DNA of 64,000 bases from positions 1 through 64,000 of the forward strand of contig NZ_BTHK01000002.1 of the NCBI RefSeq assembly GCF_033242365.1, in the 5' to 3' direction. Origin of the DNA: Lachnoanaerobaculum sanguinis (lineage in GTDB: Bacteria; Bacillota; Clostridia; Lachnospirales; Lachnospiraceae). The position numbers and the translations under genes were made by a program. The first letter of the stretch is position 1; each line of letters begins with the position of its first letter. A model generated the notes under the pieces. It searched no databases, was not told the origin of the DNA, and saw only the letters and a list, made by a program, of their open reading frames with translations. Below are positions 63,365 through 64,000 of this stretch, in pieces.

Positions 63365-64000
63365 AAGTCGAATTAGCAAAAAGTGCCGGTTTTTGCTTCG
63401 GAGTTGAAAAAGCGGTAAACACCGTGTATGAAGAAGCCAAAAAAGGCAATGATATAGTCTATACTCTGGGACCCATAATTCACAATGAGGAAGTTGTGAA
63501 GGATATGAAAAAAAGAGGTGTGGAGGCCGTGAAGATAGAAGATTTGGCTTCACTGCCGAAAGGCACTGTAATCATACGCTCACATGGGGTAAGCAGAGAG
63601 ATATTTAATTTTGTAAAAAACAGCGGACATAGAGTGGTAGATGCCACCTGTCCTTTTGTTAAAAAAATTCATGCCATAGTTTCCGTACAAAGCGGTAAAG
63701 GAAAAACTGTGGTAATAATCGGAAATCCCGAGCATCCTGAAGTGATGGGAATAAGAGGCTGGGGAGATGAAAATACCTATGCGGTTGAAAATATCGAACA
63801 ATTTATAAATTTAGAATTAAAAAAAGATAAAGAAATAATAATTGTAGCTCAAACGACATTTAATCATAAAAAATTTCAAGAAATCATTGATAAAATATCG
63901 CTTTTGGGTTATGATGTAAGATGTTTTAATACGATTTGCAATGCAACACAGGAAAGACAAGCTGAGGCAAAAAATATAGCATCAAATGTGGATGCCATGA
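63361..64000 (+). CDS. ispH: 4-hydroxy-3-methylbut-2-enyl diphosphate reductase (partial, runs off window)
   Basis: The last step of non-mevalonate isoprenoid synthesis, making IPP and DMAPP with an iron-sulfur cluster. About 213 codons are visible. The three cluster cysteines are in GFCFGVEKAV (Cys12), DATCPFVKK (Cys97) and NTICNATQERQ (Cys193), with IRSHGVSREIF carrying substrate-binding His and others. The start overlaps the cmk stop (ATGA). The window ends before the stop, so I cannot tell whether it is fused to S1 repeats as in many Clostridia. Confidence 0.95.
   Translation, partial: MKVELAKSAGFCFGVEKAVNTVYEEAKKGNDIVYTLGPIIHNEEVVKDMKKRGVEAVKIEDLASLPKGTVIIRSHGVSREIFNFVKNSGHRVVDATCPFVKKIHAIVSVQSGKGKTVVIIGNPEHPEVMGIRGWGDENTYAVENIEQFINLELKKDKEIIIVAQTTFNHKKFQEIIDKISLLGYDVRCFNTICNATQERQAEAKNIASNVDAM

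Noticed and set aside
1..64000. CRISPR arrays and cas genes
   Set aside because: No regularly spaced direct repeats and no Cas-like protein anywhere in the window.

Overview
The window is a low-GC, gene-dense chromosomal segment of a Gram-positive anaerobe of the Clostridia, most likely a Lachnospiraceae. The evidence is gene content and order: split MetH, nusB-xseAB-ispA-dxs-tlyA-nadK-argR-recN, AddAB rather than RecBCD, PPi-type phosphofructokinase, and cmk-ispH. A strong preference for AGA arginine codons and AT-rich spacers fits. An oral genus such as Lachnoanaerobaculum is plausible, but this is inference and I could not run a search.

Layout. 1-5149: tail of an unknown gene, then a methionine-synthesis operon (MetH reactivation protein, MetH, a homocysteine methyltransferase/MTHFR fusion). 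5208-10550: a cysteine desulfurase on the minus strand, two unknown genes built from three copies of one module, mnmA, and an unrecognised membrane protein. 10734-18408: a five-gene defence operon, type I restriction-modification hsdM-hsdS-hsdR followed by a pair that resembles the Kiwa anti-phage genes in reversed order (kwaB-like then kwaA-like). 18572-24233: tRNA-Ser(CGA), a zinc-ribbon membrane protein, a flavin-type oxidase, serS, a VOC protein and icd. 24314-31699: addB-addA-maf. 31842-33763: a DUF438/hemerythrin/PAS protein and a small DUF4491 protein whose codon use differs from the core genes. 33871-39698: an acquired patch in which two differently deleted relics of an IS1634-type transposase, in the same orientation, flank a TetR regulator, a dead radical-SAM gene and an ABC/FtsX-type exporter. 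39713-41450 (minus): a cell-wall-binding lipoprotein and an MgtC-like protein. 41588-49987: the conserved nusB-to-recN operon. 50001-64000: a long run of closely packed genes with glgA, an HD protein, a PAP2-like protein, a HAD phosphatase, a SurA/PrsA-like lipoprotein, a small DUF5721-like protein, a sigma-like protein without region 4, pfp, purL, an aspartate kinase, a HI0933-type flavoprotein, cmk and the first part of ispH.

How the genes work together. The first operon makes methionine and recycles B12 and folate. The cysteine desulfurase and MnmA probably share a sulfur relay for tRNA 2-thiolation. xseAB, recN and addAB form a DNA repair group, and ispA, dxs and ispH supply isoprenoids. 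The restriction system and the Kiwa-like pair are spaced as one transcription unit (12-bp gaps) ending at a strong terminator just before the 3' end of tRNA-Ser, which suggests a coordinated, probably transferred, defence module.

Most interesting for follow-up: the RM plus Kiwa-like operon; the three-copy module proteins at 6546-8044; the IS-flanked TetR/radical SAM/ABC cassette with a near-consensus promoter and overlapping operator; the palindrome-controlled DUF438 operon; and the sigma-like protein lacking region 4.
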